In this document: in pieces, positions 1 to 8,713 of the stretch
Position numbering within the stretch: the stretch's first letter is position 1
Layout: the number at the start of each line of letters is the position of its first letter
The notes under the pieces: generated by a model
Told to the model about the DNA's origin: nothing
The model's input: the letters and a program-made list of their open reading frames with translations, nothing else
Databases searched by the model: none
Translations under genes and position numbers: made by a program
Assembly: GCA_036833805.1 (NCBI GenBank)
Contig: DAITPA010000002.1
Location: forward strand, 1-64,000
DNA length: 64,000 nucleotides
Source of the DNA: PALSA-1196 sp036833805
GTDB taxonomy: Bacteria > Pseudomonadota > Gammaproteobacteria > Steroidobacterales > Steroidobacteraceae
Reading direction: 5' to 3'

Positions 1-190
1 CGATGAACTGAAACGCCGCCGTGCTGGTGTCGAAGCCTGCGACGAGCGGCAGCGCCAGAAGAAAGGTGACGACCGCGGCGCCGAGCGCGACCCAGCTCGC
101 CAGCACAAGTCGCAGATCACCGAGCGCAAGCACAACGAGACCCGCGGCAATGGGCAGCCACACGAGCACCGACAGGGCAAATCCATGCAT
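1..190 (-). CDS. nuoM: NADH-quinone oxidoreductase subunit M (N-terminal part)
   Basis: Only the first 63 codons are inside the window; the gene runs off the left edge. The start ATG is at 190-188, eight bases after the nuoL stop, in the position nuoM holds in complex I operons. The visible part begins MHGFALSVLVWLPIAAG and forms two hydrophobic segments (about residues 5-22 and 27-50), as expected for the N-terminal helices of this antiporter-like proton-pumping subunit. The short length leaves the family call dependent on operon position, which is strong. Confidence 0.85.
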   Translation of the reverse strand, partial: MHGFALSVLVWLPIAAGLVVLALGDLRLVLASWVALGAAVVTFLLALPLVAGFDTSTAAFQFI

Positions 191-198
191 CGGCGGAC

Positions 199-2220
199 TC
201 ACCTCGATTTCTCGAGAAACCAGCCCAAAAGCACGGCGAGTCCAATGATCATCCAGAACGCATAGGAGTAGAGATAGCCACTCTGCACGCGCCGGATGAG
301 CCGCCCCGCCCTGCCAATCGTCGCCGCGGTACCGTCGACCAGTGCGCCGTCAATAACGGCCTGATCCCCGCCGTGCCACAAACTGCGCCCCAGAAGCAGC
401 GCCGCGGGTGCGAGAATCTTCTCGTTGAACCAGTCAAAATAGTATTTCTTAATGAGGAGGTCGCGCAGGCCGCGGAACCGATGCGCAGCAGCGTCAGCAA
501 GCTGCGGGCGCTTCAAGAAGAAGAGCCAAGCCGCAAATGCTCCGGCAAGAGCCAGCATAAACGTCGGTGTCGTGAAGCCGTGGAGTGCGAACGCTACGGG
601 CCCATGAAACTCACGCGCGAGCTCGCCCATGACGGCGTTCTTCTCAAGCACGCGGATCGAGTCGCCGAAATAGTCGCCATAGAGCATCGTGCCGACCGTC
701 ATGAAGCCGATGACAACGGAGGGGATCGCAAGCGCAATGAGCGGCAGGGTGACGACTGCGGGACTCTCGTGTGGATCGGAGTGCATGGCGTGCTCGCCGT
801 CCGCCCCGTGACCCGGCGCATCGCGATGCTCGCCATCGTGATGCGGAACTTGCCGGAAGCGCTCGGCACCGTGGAATGTCAGGAACAGCATGCGAAACGT
901 GTAGAGCGCTGTGACAAACACGCCGCCCAGCACGCAGAAATAGGCGTAGCCCGAGCCCCAGCGGTGCGAGGCGCCGACCGCCTCGATGATGGTGTCCTTC
1001 GAATAGAACCCTGAGAAGAACGGTGTGCCGATGAGCGCAAGCGCTCCGATCCACGACGTGATCGCGGTGATGGGCATGTACTTCGCAAGGCCACCCATCT
1101 TTCGCATGTCCTGCTCGTGATGCATACCGATGATCACCGAGCCGGCGGCGAGGAACAGGAGCGCCTTGAAGAACGCGTGCGTCATGAGGTGGAACATCGC
1201 GGCACTGTAGGCCGACACGCCGAGCGCCACCGTCATGTACCCAAGCTGCGAGAGCGTCGAATAGGCGATGACGCGCTTGATGTCGTTGTTCACGATCCCG
1301 AGCAATCCCATGAAGAACGCCGTGGTCGCCCCGATGACGAGCACGAACGACAGCGCCGTGTCCGAATACTCAAATAATGGCGACATGCGCGCGACCATGA
1401 AGATTCCGGCGGTCACCATGGTCGCGGCATGGATGAGCGCAGAGATGGGGGTCGGACCTTCCATCGAATCGGGCAGCCATACGTGCAGCGGCACCTGCGC
1501 CGACTTTCCCATCGCGCCGATGAACAGGCAGATGCAGATGAGCGTCAGCGCCGGCGCGCTCGCGGTAGCCGAAAGCGGCAGCATCTGTTGCGCAATATGC
1601 GGCGCGGCAGAGAACGCGTCGCTGTAGTGCAGCGAGCCCGTGTAGTAGAGCACGCCCGCTATACCTAAGAGAAAGCCGAAATCGCCGACGCGGTTCACGA
1701 GGAAGGCCTTCAAATTCGCGGCAATCGCGCTTGGCCGCGTGTACCAGAACCCGATGAGGAGATAGGAAACCAAGCCGACCGCTTCCCAGCCGAAGAACAG
1801 CTGCATGAAGTTGTTCGCCATCACCAGCATCAGCATCGAGAAGGTGAAGAGCGCGATGTAGCTGAAGAACCGCTGATAGCCTGGATCATCGCGCATATAG
1901 CCAACGGTATAGACGTGCACGCACAGCGACACGAAGGTCACCACCGCCATCATGAGCGCGCTCAAGCGATCGACGAGAAAGCCGACCTGCATGGAGACAC
2001 TGTCGCTGACGAGCCAGGTATAGACCGCGGCATCAAAGGTGGGCACCCCCAGCCAATAGATCTGCCAGAGAATATGCAGCGAAAGCGCGCAGGCGAGCGC
2101 AACAGCGCCAATCGCGACGCTGTGCGACGCGACACGCCCGATACGATTTCCCAAAAGCCCCGCAATGATCGCCGCCGCGAGCGGCAGGAGCACGATGGCG
2201 AGGAGCACTTGCGGGTTCAT
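199..2220 (-). CDS. nuoL: NADH-quinone oxidoreductase subunit L
   Basis: A 673-residue, many-helix membrane protein and the distal antiporter-like subunit of complex I, carrying the long lateral helix. The core includes the motifs GWEAVGLVSYLLIGFWY and HAATMVTAGIFMVAR, typical of the proton-channel region of NuoL/Mrp-type subunits. A His-rich loop (about residues 470-500, HHDGEHRDAPGHGADGEH) is a local oddity in a cytoplasmic or periplasmic loop. The start is the ATG at 2220 (MNPQVLLAIVLLPLAAA), because the frame upstream reads through the end of nuoK. nuoK ends at 2228, so spacing is 7 bases and coupling is likely. Confidence 0.97.
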   Translation of the reverse strand: MNPQVLLAIVLLPLAAAIIAGLLGNRIGRVASHSVAIGAVALACALSLHILWQIYWLGVPTFDAAVYTWLVSDSVSMQVGFLVDRLSALMMAVVTFVSLCVHVYTVGYMRDDPGYQRFFSYIALFTFSMLMLVMANNFMQLFFGWEAVGLVSYLLIGFWYTRPSAIAANLKAFLVNRVGDFGFLLGIAGVLYYTGSLHYSDAFSAAPHIAQQMLPLSATASAPALTLICICLFIGAMGKSAQVPLHVWLPDSMEGPTPISALIHAATMVTAGIFMVARMSPLFEYSDTALSFVLVIGATTAFFMGLLGIVNNDIKRVIAYSTLSQLGYMTVALGVSAYSAAMFHLMTHAFFKALLFLAAGSVIIGMHHEQDMRKMGGLAKYMPITAITSWIGALALIGTPFFSGFYSKDTIIEAVGASHRWGSGYAYFCVLGGVFVTALYTFRMLFLTFHGAERFRQVPHHDGEHRDAPGHGADGEHAMHSDPHESPAVVTLPLIALAIPSVVIGFMTVGTMLYGDYFGDSIRVLEKNAVMGELAREFHGPVAFALHGFTTPTFMLALAGAFAAWLFFLKRPQLADAAAHRFRGLRDLLIKKYYFDWFNEKILAPAALLLGRSLWHGGDQAVIDGALVDGTAATIGRAGRLIRRVQSGYLYSYAFWMIIGLAVLLGWFLEKSR

Positions 2221-2227
2221 GCGCGCC

Positions 2228-2533
2228 TCACCCTTTAAGCGTGTCGAGATCTTCGACATTGATGGTGCGGCGCTCGCGAAACAGCACGACCAATATCGCA
2301 AGACCGATGGCCGACTCGGCGGCCGCGACCGTGAGCACGAAGAACACGAAGATCTGGCCGCTCAAGTCTCCGAGGTAGCGCGAGAAGGCGATGAAGTTGA
2401 AGTTCGCCGCGAGCAGCAGCAGCTCGACGCACATGAGAAGCAGAATGACGTTCTTGCGATTGATGAACACTCCTGCGACCGCCAGCGCAAAGAGGATCCC
2501 CGAGAGCGTCAAGAGCTGGGAGAGCGTGATCAT
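2228..2533 (-). CDS. nuoK: NADH-quinone oxidoreductase subunit K
   Basis: 101 residues with three transmembrane helices (about 3-22, 28-50, 60-83), the usual size for NuoK. The conserved acidic residue of helix 2 sits in MCVELLLLAANFNF and contributes to the proton path. The start ATG (2533-2531) overlaps the nuoJ stop as ATGA, indicating translational coupling. Confidence 0.96.
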   Translation of the reverse strand: MITLSQLLTLSGILFALAVAGVFINRKNVILLLMCVELLLLAANFNFIAFSRYLGDLSGQIFVFFVLTVAAAESAIGLAILVVLFRERRTINVEDLDTLKG

Positions 2534-3132
2534 GTGCGCTTGGCCGTCATGGATTTCACCAGGCGTACGCGATCGACACTGCGCACGCCGACCTGGCGGC
2601 TGATGTCCTGATGCTTCAAGCCCCTGCGGCGCCGCGTCGTGAGCGCGATCGCCGCCACGATCGCAACCAATAGCACGATCGCGGCGAGCTCGAAGGGATA
2701 GGCGTATTGCGTGTAGAGCACGCGTCCCAGCTCCTGTGTGTTGCTGTACGAAGCCGGGAGCGGCACGGCGCTGCGCGTGATGTCGACGCCAAAACTGCGC
2801 GCTGTCACGACGCCTACGATTTCCACGATGACGACCGCTGCCGTGATCCAGCCGAGCCACGCGTACCGGGTGAAGCCCTGGCGGTGCTCCTCGGCTTTGA
2901 TGTCGAGCATCATGACGACGAACAGGAACAGCACCATCACCGCGCCCACATAGACCAAGACGAGCACGATGGCGAGGAACTCAGCCTCGAGGAGGAGCCA
3001 GATGGCGGCACTGGTGACGAAGCTTAAGACCAGAAAGAGCGCCGCATGCACGGGGTTGCGCGCGATGATCACGCCCAATGCGGCAGCGATCAGGAGCGTC
3101 GCAAACCCGTAGAACAGGATCTCAACCAGCAT
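2530..3132 (-). CDS. nuoJ: NADH-quinone oxidoreductase subunit J
   Basis: 200-residue membrane subunit with five predicted helices in the first 165 residues. The stretch FLAIVLVLVYVGAVMVLFLFVVMML carries the helix-3 region known from NuoJ. The last 35 residues are basic and hydrophilic. It starts at the ATG at 3132, 28 bases after nuoI, and overlaps nuoK by four bases. Confidence 0.95.
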   Translation of the reverse strand: MLVEILFYGFATLLIAAALGVIIARNPVHAALFLVLSFVTSAAIWLLLEAEFLAIVLVLVYVGAVMVLFLFVVMMLDIKAEEHRQGFTRYAWLGWITAAVVIVEIVGVVTARSFGVDITRSAVPLPASYSNTQELGRVLYTQYAYPFELAAIVLLVAIVAAIALTTRRRRGLKHQDISRQVGVRSVDRVRLVKSMTAKRT

Positions 3133-3160
3133 GCGGTGCTTCTCCCCTATCCCCGGCGCG

Positions 3161-3643
3161 TCAGCGGTACGGCGCGTCCGCCGCCTTGTCCGCCGCGATC
3201 ACGGTCTCATAGCGATCACCGACCGCGAGGAGCTTGTCCTTGTTCATGATGTTCTCGCCGCGGTGCTCCATGTGGTACTCGTGAATGCGCGTCAGCACAA
3301 TGGCATCAACCGGACAGGCTTCTTCGCAGAAGCCGCAGTAGATGCACTTGAAAAGGTCGATGTCGTAACGGGTCGTGCGCCGCGTGCCATTCGGCGCCAC
3401 GTCCGAATCAATCGTGATACACACCGCCGGACACACCGCCTCACAGAGCTTGCAGGCAATGCAGCGCTCCTCGCCGTTCGGATAACGCCGCAGTGCATGC
3501 AAGCCGCGAAAGCGCGGCGACTGCGGCGTCTTCTCTTCAGGATAATTCAATGTGAACTTCTTGCTGAAGAGCGTGCGCCGCGTGAGCCACAGGCCTTTAG
3601 CAAGCTCAGGCAGCAGAAACGTCTTAAAAAAGTTGAAGGCCAT
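3161..3643 (-). CDS. nuoI: NADH-quinone oxidoreductase subunit I (8Fe ferredoxin type)
   Basis: 160 residues. Two classical [4Fe-4S] motifs are visible: CIACKLCEAVCP (Cys61, 64, 67, 71) and CIYCGFCEEACP (Cys100, 103, 106, 110). These are the ligands of clusters N6a and N6b, which pass electrons from NuoG to the N2 cluster in NuoB. The N-terminal 30 residues are amphipathic and dock on the membrane arm. It lies 12 bases after nuoH. Confidence 0.97.
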   Translation of the reverse strand: MAFNFFKTFLLPELAKGLWLTRRTLFSKKFTLNYPEEKTPQSPRFRGLHALRRYPNGEERCIACKLCEAVCPAVCITIDSDVAPNGTRRTTRYDIDLFKCIYCGFCEEACPVDAIVLTRIHEYHMEHRGENIMNKDKLLAVGDRYETVIAADKAADAPYR

Positions 3644-3655
3644 GATGCGCGGACC

Positions 3656-4723
3656 TTAACGGGCCCAGGGGCCGACGTGGTAATAGGACATGCCGCCTTC
3701 GACGGCGATCCAGATGAGGGTGATGGGGATCAGCACCTTCCAACCGAGGCGCATGATCTGATCGTAGCGATAGCGCGGGAACGTTGCACGCAGCCATAGG
3801 AACAGGAACAGAAAGCTGAAGATCTTAAGGCCGAGCCAGAAGAAACTTGGCGCCGTGAGCCAATCGGTGACAGCGCTGCCCGCCGGCAGATAGCCCGCCA
3901 AAGGGCTCAACCAGCCGCCAAAGAAGAACACGGAAGTCAGAGCCGAGATCAGAATCATGTTCGCGTATTCGGCGAGGAAGAAGAGCGCGAAGGCGATGCC
4001 GGAGTATTCGACGTGAAAGCCTGCGACGATTTCCGATTCGCCCTCGGCCACGTCAAAGGGCGCGCGGTTGGTCTCAGCGAGCCCGGATATGAAATACACA
4101 ACCAAGAGCGGAAAAAGCCAGAACCAGTTCCACGACAGCACGCCGCCGGCCTGGCTGCGCACGATCGTCCCCAAATTCAAGCTGCCCGACACCATGAGCA
4201 CTCCGACGAGCGCAAAACCCATGGCGATCTCATAGGCAACGATCTGCGCGGCCGAGCGCATCGTACCCAGGAACGCGTATTTCGAATTGGTCGCCCAGCC
4301 GGCGAGAATAATTCCGTATACGCCGACGGAGGTGAGCGACAGGACATACAGAAGTCCCGCATCGATATTGGCGACAACGAGCTCGGGCGAGAGCGGAATC
4401 ACGGCCCAGGTCGCAAACGCTGGAATGAGCGCAAGCGCCGGCGCGAGAATAAAGAGCTGCTTGTTCGCACGCACCGGGATGATTACTTCCTTCAAGAGCA
4501 GCTTCACGACATCGGCAAAGGGCTGGCCGAAGCCGGGCAGGAGACCAAAGATGCGCACACGGTTCGGGCCTTGGCGCAGCTGCATCCAGCCAATAACCTT
4601 ACGCTCCCAGAGCGTCAGAAACGCGACACACAAGATGAGCACGACCGTGATGACGAGTATCCACGCGGTCGAGCGCGCATAGCCCGGAAGAGCGAACCAC
4701 AGTGTTGCGACTTTCTCGAGCAT
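3656..4723 (-). CDS. nuoH: NADH-quinone oxidoreductase subunit H
   Basis: 355 residues, eight or nine membrane helices, the subunit that forms the quinone-binding chamber with NuoB and NuoD. Recognisable family segments include ERKVIGWMQLRQGPNRV near residue 42 and ETNRAPFDVAEGESEIVAGF near 217, both acidic-rich cytoplasmic loops of the quinone entry site. The ATG at 4723 follows the nuoG stop by 12 bases. Confidence 0.97.
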   Translation of the reverse strand: MLEKVATLWFALPGYARSTAWILVITVVLILCVAFLTLWERKVIGWMQLRQGPNRVRIFGLLPGFGQPFADVVKLLLKEVIIPVRANKQLFILAPALALIPAFATWAVIPLSPELVVANIDAGLLYVLSLTSVGVYGIILAGWATNSKYAFLGTMRSAAQIVAYEIAMGFALVGVLMVSGSLNLGTIVRSQAGGVLSWNWFWLFPLLVVYFISGLAETNRAPFDVAEGESEIVAGFHVEYSGIAFALFFLAEYANMILISALTSVFFFGGWLSPLAGYLPAGSAVTDWLTAPSFFWLGLKIFSFLFLFLWLRATFPRYRYDQIMRLGWKVLIPITLIWIAVEGGMSYYHVGPWAR

Positions 4724-4735
4724 GCGCGCCGTGTC

Positions 4736-6892
4736 CTATTCGTAGATCACAGGCGTCGCACGGCCTTCGAGGGTGCGCTGCAGCGACGGCGCGCGACGCA
4801 CGAGCGCATCGACTTGATACATGGGCACGTCGACGACCGACGAAGTCGCGTGGTGCTCGGCCGCGGGATGGCGGCCGTCGTAGGCCGTCGCCACGCAATC
4901 GGCGCAGGCGCGGCGCACTTCGTCGCGTACCTCATCCGCAGACTGGTATTCGAAGGAGTTCAGCCCGAGCGCGTTGCCGAGTACCCGCAGCACTTTCCAG
5001 CCGGCACGCGCCTCGCCCAACGGCGCGGTCGCGGCGCCAAAGCTCTGCCAGGTGCCCTCGAAGTTGACATAAGTGCCGGCGGTCTCAGAAAACGTTCCCA
5101 GCGGCAGGAGTACATGTGCTACTTCGCGCAGGGTGTCGCTGATGAAGGGCGTGATCGCGATGACGCGCTCTGCGGATGCAAGGGTGCGGATGCAGTGCGG
5201 ATCAAGAGCATCCGCCCAGGGTTCAACGCCCAGGAGCACGTAGGCCGACAGAGGCTTTTTAAGCATCTGCGACGCTGACAGCCCCGGCGTGACGGCGCGC
5301 GCACCCGCCTCGCGGTGCGGCACAGCGCCGGCCAGATAGGCGCCAGCGGCATTCGCTCCTTCCGCCAATACGCCCCATGAACTTCCCGTCACGTGCGCCA
5401 ATGCGGCGACCAGTGCGCGCAGATCACTGAAGGATGCGTGCCGCATCGCAAGCGCCCCCAGCCAGATCGCTCGCCGCTCACCCGTTTTCAAAAGACTCGC
5501 GACCGCGCGGTGCCGCTCTTCAATCCGCGCGGCCTGCACGAGCGCGGCGAGATGCGCCGGCGCCTGTTGCGCCTCGGCAAGACTGGCTGCAAGGATCGCC
5601 GCAAGCTCACCGACGAGCTTGGCAGGTGCCGCATCAATGAACTCTGCGACGCGGAACTGATAGGCAAAGCGCGCCGGGTTGATGAACGCGATGTTTGCGC
5701 CCCGCAGCGCCGCCTTCCTCACGCGGTGCGCAAGCATCGGCACTTCGCGGCGTAGATTCGAGCCAATGACGAGTAACGCATCGAGTTTCTCGACTGCGCC
5801 GATCGGCACGCCAAGGCTGGGATAGGCCGGGTCCGCGCCCTGGTCGCGATCGTCGGGCTGGCGCAATCGATGATCGATATTCTGCGAGCCCAAGCCGCGC
5901 ATGATGCGGTTTAAGAGATACAGCTCCTCCGTCGTGCTCGAGGGGCTCGCGAGCGCACCGCTGCTGCGCGCATGCAAGCGCAGATCCGCGGCGACCTGCG
6001 ACAGCGCTGTCTCCCAGTCAGTCGTGCACCAATCGCTCCCGGTTCGAATCATCGGCGTCAGCAGCCGATCGTGACTGTAGACAGCCTCGTAGCTGAAGCG
6101 GTCGCGGTCGGGGATCCAGGTCTCATTCAGCGCTTCGTTTTCGCGCGGCACGACGCGCATCAACCTGCCACGCAGGACATGGCCAAAGAGATTGGTGCCG
6201 AAGCCGTCATGCGGCGACACCAGAGGCTGCGAGGTCATCTCCCAGGCGCGCGCCGTGAACCGATACGGCTTTGAGACGAGCGCGCCTACCGGACAGAGAT
6301 CGATGATGTTGCCGGAGAGCTCGTGATGCACAGTCTGCTCGATGGCGACGCGCACTTTCGTGCCTTCGCCGCGGCCGATCATCCCGAGCTCCTGGATACC
6401 GGCAATCTCTTCCGTAAAGCGCACGCAGCGGGTGCACTGGATGCAGCGCGTCATATCGGTCGCAATGAGGGGTCCTAAGTTCTCATCCGCCACGACACGT
6501 TTTCTCTCATGAAAGCGCGACACGTCGCGGCCGAAGCCGACGGCAAGATCCTGCAGCTCGCACTCCCCGCCCTGATCGCAGATCGGGCAATCGAGCGGAT
6601 GATTGATGAGCAGAAACTCCATGATCGCGCGCTGCGCGCCGAGCGCGCGCGGCGAGCCCGTGAAGATCTTCATGCCCTCCGCAACCGGTGTTGCGCAGGC
6701 GGGCAGCGGCTTTGGCGCCTTCTCCACCTCGACCAGGCACATGCGGCAATTGGCCGCGATCGAGAGCTTATCGTGGTAGCAGAAGCGCGGCACGTAGGTG
6801 CCGTGCACGTCGGTGACGCGGATGATCATCTCGCCCTTGCGGGCTTTCATCGCAACGCCGTCCACCTCGATGTTGACGAATTCCTCAGCCAT
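4736..6892 (-). CDS. nuoG: NADH-quinone oxidoreductase subunit G
   Basis: 718 residues, the large iron-sulfur subunit of the peripheral arm. Cys38, 49, 52 and 66 form the N-terminal [2Fe-2S] site. HPLDCPICDQGGEC gives the His98/Cys102/Cys105/Cys111 set of cluster N5, and Cys150/153/156 (CIQCTRC) with Cys200 give N4. The rest is a molybdopterin-oxidoreductase-like fold without redox function. It is shorter than the roughly 900-residue enterobacterial form and similar to the shorter forms of other proteobacteria. The ATG at 6892 (MAEEFVNIEVDG) is preferred over in-frame upstream codons that lie deep in nuoF; it overlaps the nuoF end by 8 bases. Confidence 0.95.
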   Translation of the reverse strand: MAEEFVNIEVDGVAMKARKGEMIIRVTDVHGTYVPRFCYHDKLSIAANCRMCLVEVEKAPKPLPACATPVAEGMKIFTGSPRALGAQRAIMEFLLINHPLDCPICDQGGECELQDLAVGFGRDVSRFHERKRVVADENLGPLIATDMTRCIQCTRCVRFTEEIAGIQELGMIGRGEGTKVRVAIEQTVHHELSGNIIDLCPVGALVSKPYRFTARAWEMTSQPLVSPHDGFGTNLFGHVLRGRLMRVVPRENEALNETWIPDRDRFSYEAVYSHDRLLTPMIRTGSDWCTTDWETALSQVAADLRLHARSSGALASPSSTTEELYLLNRIMRGLGSQNIDHRLRQPDDRDQGADPAYPSLGVPIGAVEKLDALLVIGSNLRREVPMLAHRVRKAALRGANIAFINPARFAYQFRVAEFIDAAPAKLVGELAAILAASLAEAQQAPAHLAALVQAARIEERHRAVASLLKTGERRAIWLGALAMRHASFSDLRALVAALAHVTGSSWGVLAEGANAAGAYLAGAVPHREAGARAVTPGLSASQMLKKPLSAYVLLGVEPWADALDPHCIRTLASAERVIAITPFISDTLREVAHVLLPLGTFSETAGTYVNFEGTWQSFGAATAPLGEARAGWKVLRVLGNALGLNSFEYQSADEVRDEVRRACADCVATAYDGRHPAAEHHATSSVVDVPMYQVDALVRRAPSLQRTLEGRATPVIYE

Positions 6893-8219
6893 ATTGAACC
6901 TGCGGGGCGGGGCTTTCCGCGCCCGTCTGTCCGACAATGCTCTTGCCGCCATGGTCAATCATGTATTCAAACTCGTGACGGTAGTGCTTCAAAAAACTCT
7001 GCACGGGCCACGCTGCCGCATCGCCCAGCGCACAGATCGTGTGGCCTTCGATGCGATTGGCGACATCCAGGAGGAGGTTCAACTCCTCGCGCCGGGCGCT
7101 GCCGGCAAGCACGCGGCGCAGCAGGCGATTCATCCAGCCCGTGCCCTCGCGACACGGCGTGCACTGTCCGCAGGACTCGGACATGTAGAAGCGCGAGATG
7201 CGCTCCAAGACCCGCACCATGCAGGTGCTCTCATCCATCACGATGACCGCTGCCGAGCCGATAGCAGAACCCACGGCCTTCAGCGAGTCGTAGTCCATGT
7301 TAACTTTCATCATGGTCTCACCCGGCACGACCGGCACCGAGGAGCCGCCGGGTATCACCGCCTTTAGCTTCCTGCCGCGCCAGACCCCGCCCGCCAGCGC
7401 AAGCAGATCCTTGAACGGTATGCCGAGCGGGACTTCGAAATTGCCACCCGTCTCGACATGGCCGGAGACGGAAAACACGATTGTGCCGCCGGAATTAGGT
7501 GGTCCTAAGCTTGCGAACCAGGCGCCGCCCTTGCGCAGGATCGTCGGCACCGAGGCGAAGCTTTGCGTATTGTTGACGGTTGTGGGCGCGCCGTAGAGAC
7601 CGAAGTGTGCCGGAAACGGCGGTTTGAAGCGTGGCCTGCCAGGCTTGCCCTCGAGCGAATCCAGAAGCGCCGTCTCCTCGCCGCAGATATAGGCGCCCGC
7701 GCCGATGAACGTGTGGATATCAAAATCAACACCGGAGCCGCCAATATTCTTGCCGACGAGTCCCGCCGCATAGGCCTCGGCAAGCGCCGCCTCAAAGCGC
7801 GGCACGGGCTCGCCTAGAAACTCACCGCGAATATAGTTGTAGGCAACCGTCGTGTTGGTCGCATAGCCGCCGATTGCGAGCCCCTCGATCAATGCGTGCG
7901 GGTTGTAGCGCAGGATGTCGCGATCGTGGCAGGTGCCAGGTTCGCTCTCATCCGAATTGCACACGAGATATTTCTGGATCGGAGAGTTTCGCGGCATGAA
8001 GCTCCACTTCGTGCCGGTCGGAAAACCCGCGCCGCCGCGGCCGCGAAGACCCGAGGCCTTGACCGTATCGATGATCTGCTCGCGCGGCGGCTTCTCGCGA
8101 ATGATCTTCTCCCAGGCCTCGTAGCCGCCGATCTTCCGATAGCTGTCGATCTTCCACGGCTCGTCCAGCTTTAAGGGCTCGAACACCACGAGGTTCATCT
8201 TGTCCGCGAAGCCGTTCAT
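6885..8219 (-). CDS. nuoF: NADH-quinone oxidoreductase subunit F (NADH- and FMN-binding)
   Basis: 444 residues. The glycine-rich GRGGAGFPTG (about 59-68) is the FMN/NADH-binding loop, GAGAYICGEETALL is the second nucleotide-binding segment, and SESCGQCTPCREG with a later Cys (HTICALGD) binds cluster N3. It accepts hydride from NADH at the tip of the peripheral arm. The ATG at 8219 overlaps the nuoE stop as ATGA. Confidence 0.97.
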   Translation of the reverse strand: MNGFADKMNLVVFEPLKLDEPWKIDSYRKIGGYEAWEKIIREKPPREQIIDTVKASGLRGRGGAGFPTGTKWSFMPRNSPIQKYLVCNSDESEPGTCHDRDILRYNPHALIEGLAIGGYATNTTVAYNYIRGEFLGEPVPRFEAALAEAYAAGLVGKNIGGSGVDFDIHTFIGAGAYICGEETALLDSLEGKPGRPRFKPPFPAHFGLYGAPTTVNNTQSFASVPTILRKGGAWFASLGPPNSGGTIVFSVSGHVETGGNFEVPLGIPFKDLLALAGGVWRGRKLKAVIPGGSSVPVVPGETMMKVNMDYDSLKAVGSAIGSAAVIVMDESTCMVRVLERISRFYMSESCGQCTPCREGTGWMNRLLRRVLAGSARREELNLLLDVANRIEGHTICALGDAAAWPVQSFLKHYRHEFEYMIDHGGKSIVGQTGAESPAPQVQYG

Positions 8220-8713
8220 TTCAACTCATCCAGCACCTGATCGACCTTTTCAGGCGTCAGGTGCTCATGGAAAACATGATCGACCATCATCATTGGCGCG
8301 CCGCTGCAGGCAGCGAGACACTCCTCTTCGCGCTTGAGCAGTATGCGGCCGTCGGCGGTTGATTCCCCGACACGAATGCCGAGCTTCTGCTCGGCGTGCG
8401 CCACGAGATCCTCGGCGCCGCGCAACATGCACGAGATATTGGTGCAGATGCTGACGTGGTGGCGCCCGCACGGATGCAGCTCGAACATCGAGTAGAAACT
8501 TGCGACCTCATAGACCTGAATGGACGGCAGCTGCAAGTACTCGGCGACCGCGTTCATGAGCTCGGGGGTGAGGAACCCGTGGTTCTGCTCCTGTGCCGCG
8601 CGCAGCGCCGCAATCGTCGCGGAGCGCTGCCGGCCGGGCGGGAACTTTTGCACCCACTGATCAATTTCGGCGCGCGTATGCTCGCTGAGCGCGGCGTGAG
8701 CTTTAGCGCTCAA
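8216..8713 (-). CDS. nuoE: NADH-quinone oxidoreductase subunit E
   Basis: 165 residues, thioredoxin-like [2Fe-2S] protein. The cluster N1a ligands are visible as CTNISC and, further on, CLAAC. The start is a TTG at 8713 that overlaps the nuoD stop (TTGA) and has GGAGAGA seven bases upstream, so a non-ATG start is well supported. It partners NuoF in the NADH dehydrogenase module. Confidence 0.95.
   Translation of the reverse strand: MSAKAHAALSEHTRAEIDQWVQKFPPGRQRSATIAALRAAQEQNHGFLTPELMNAVAEYLQLPSIQVYEVASFYSMFELHPCGRHHVSICTNISCMLRGAEDLVAHAEQKLGIRVGESTADGRILLKREEECLAACSGAPMMMVDHVFHEHLTPEKVDQVLDELK

Noticed and set aside
4013..5278. A 421-codon plus-strand open frame
   Set aside because: It lies antisense to nuoH and nuoG and shows no family motifs; long antisense frames are common at this GC content.
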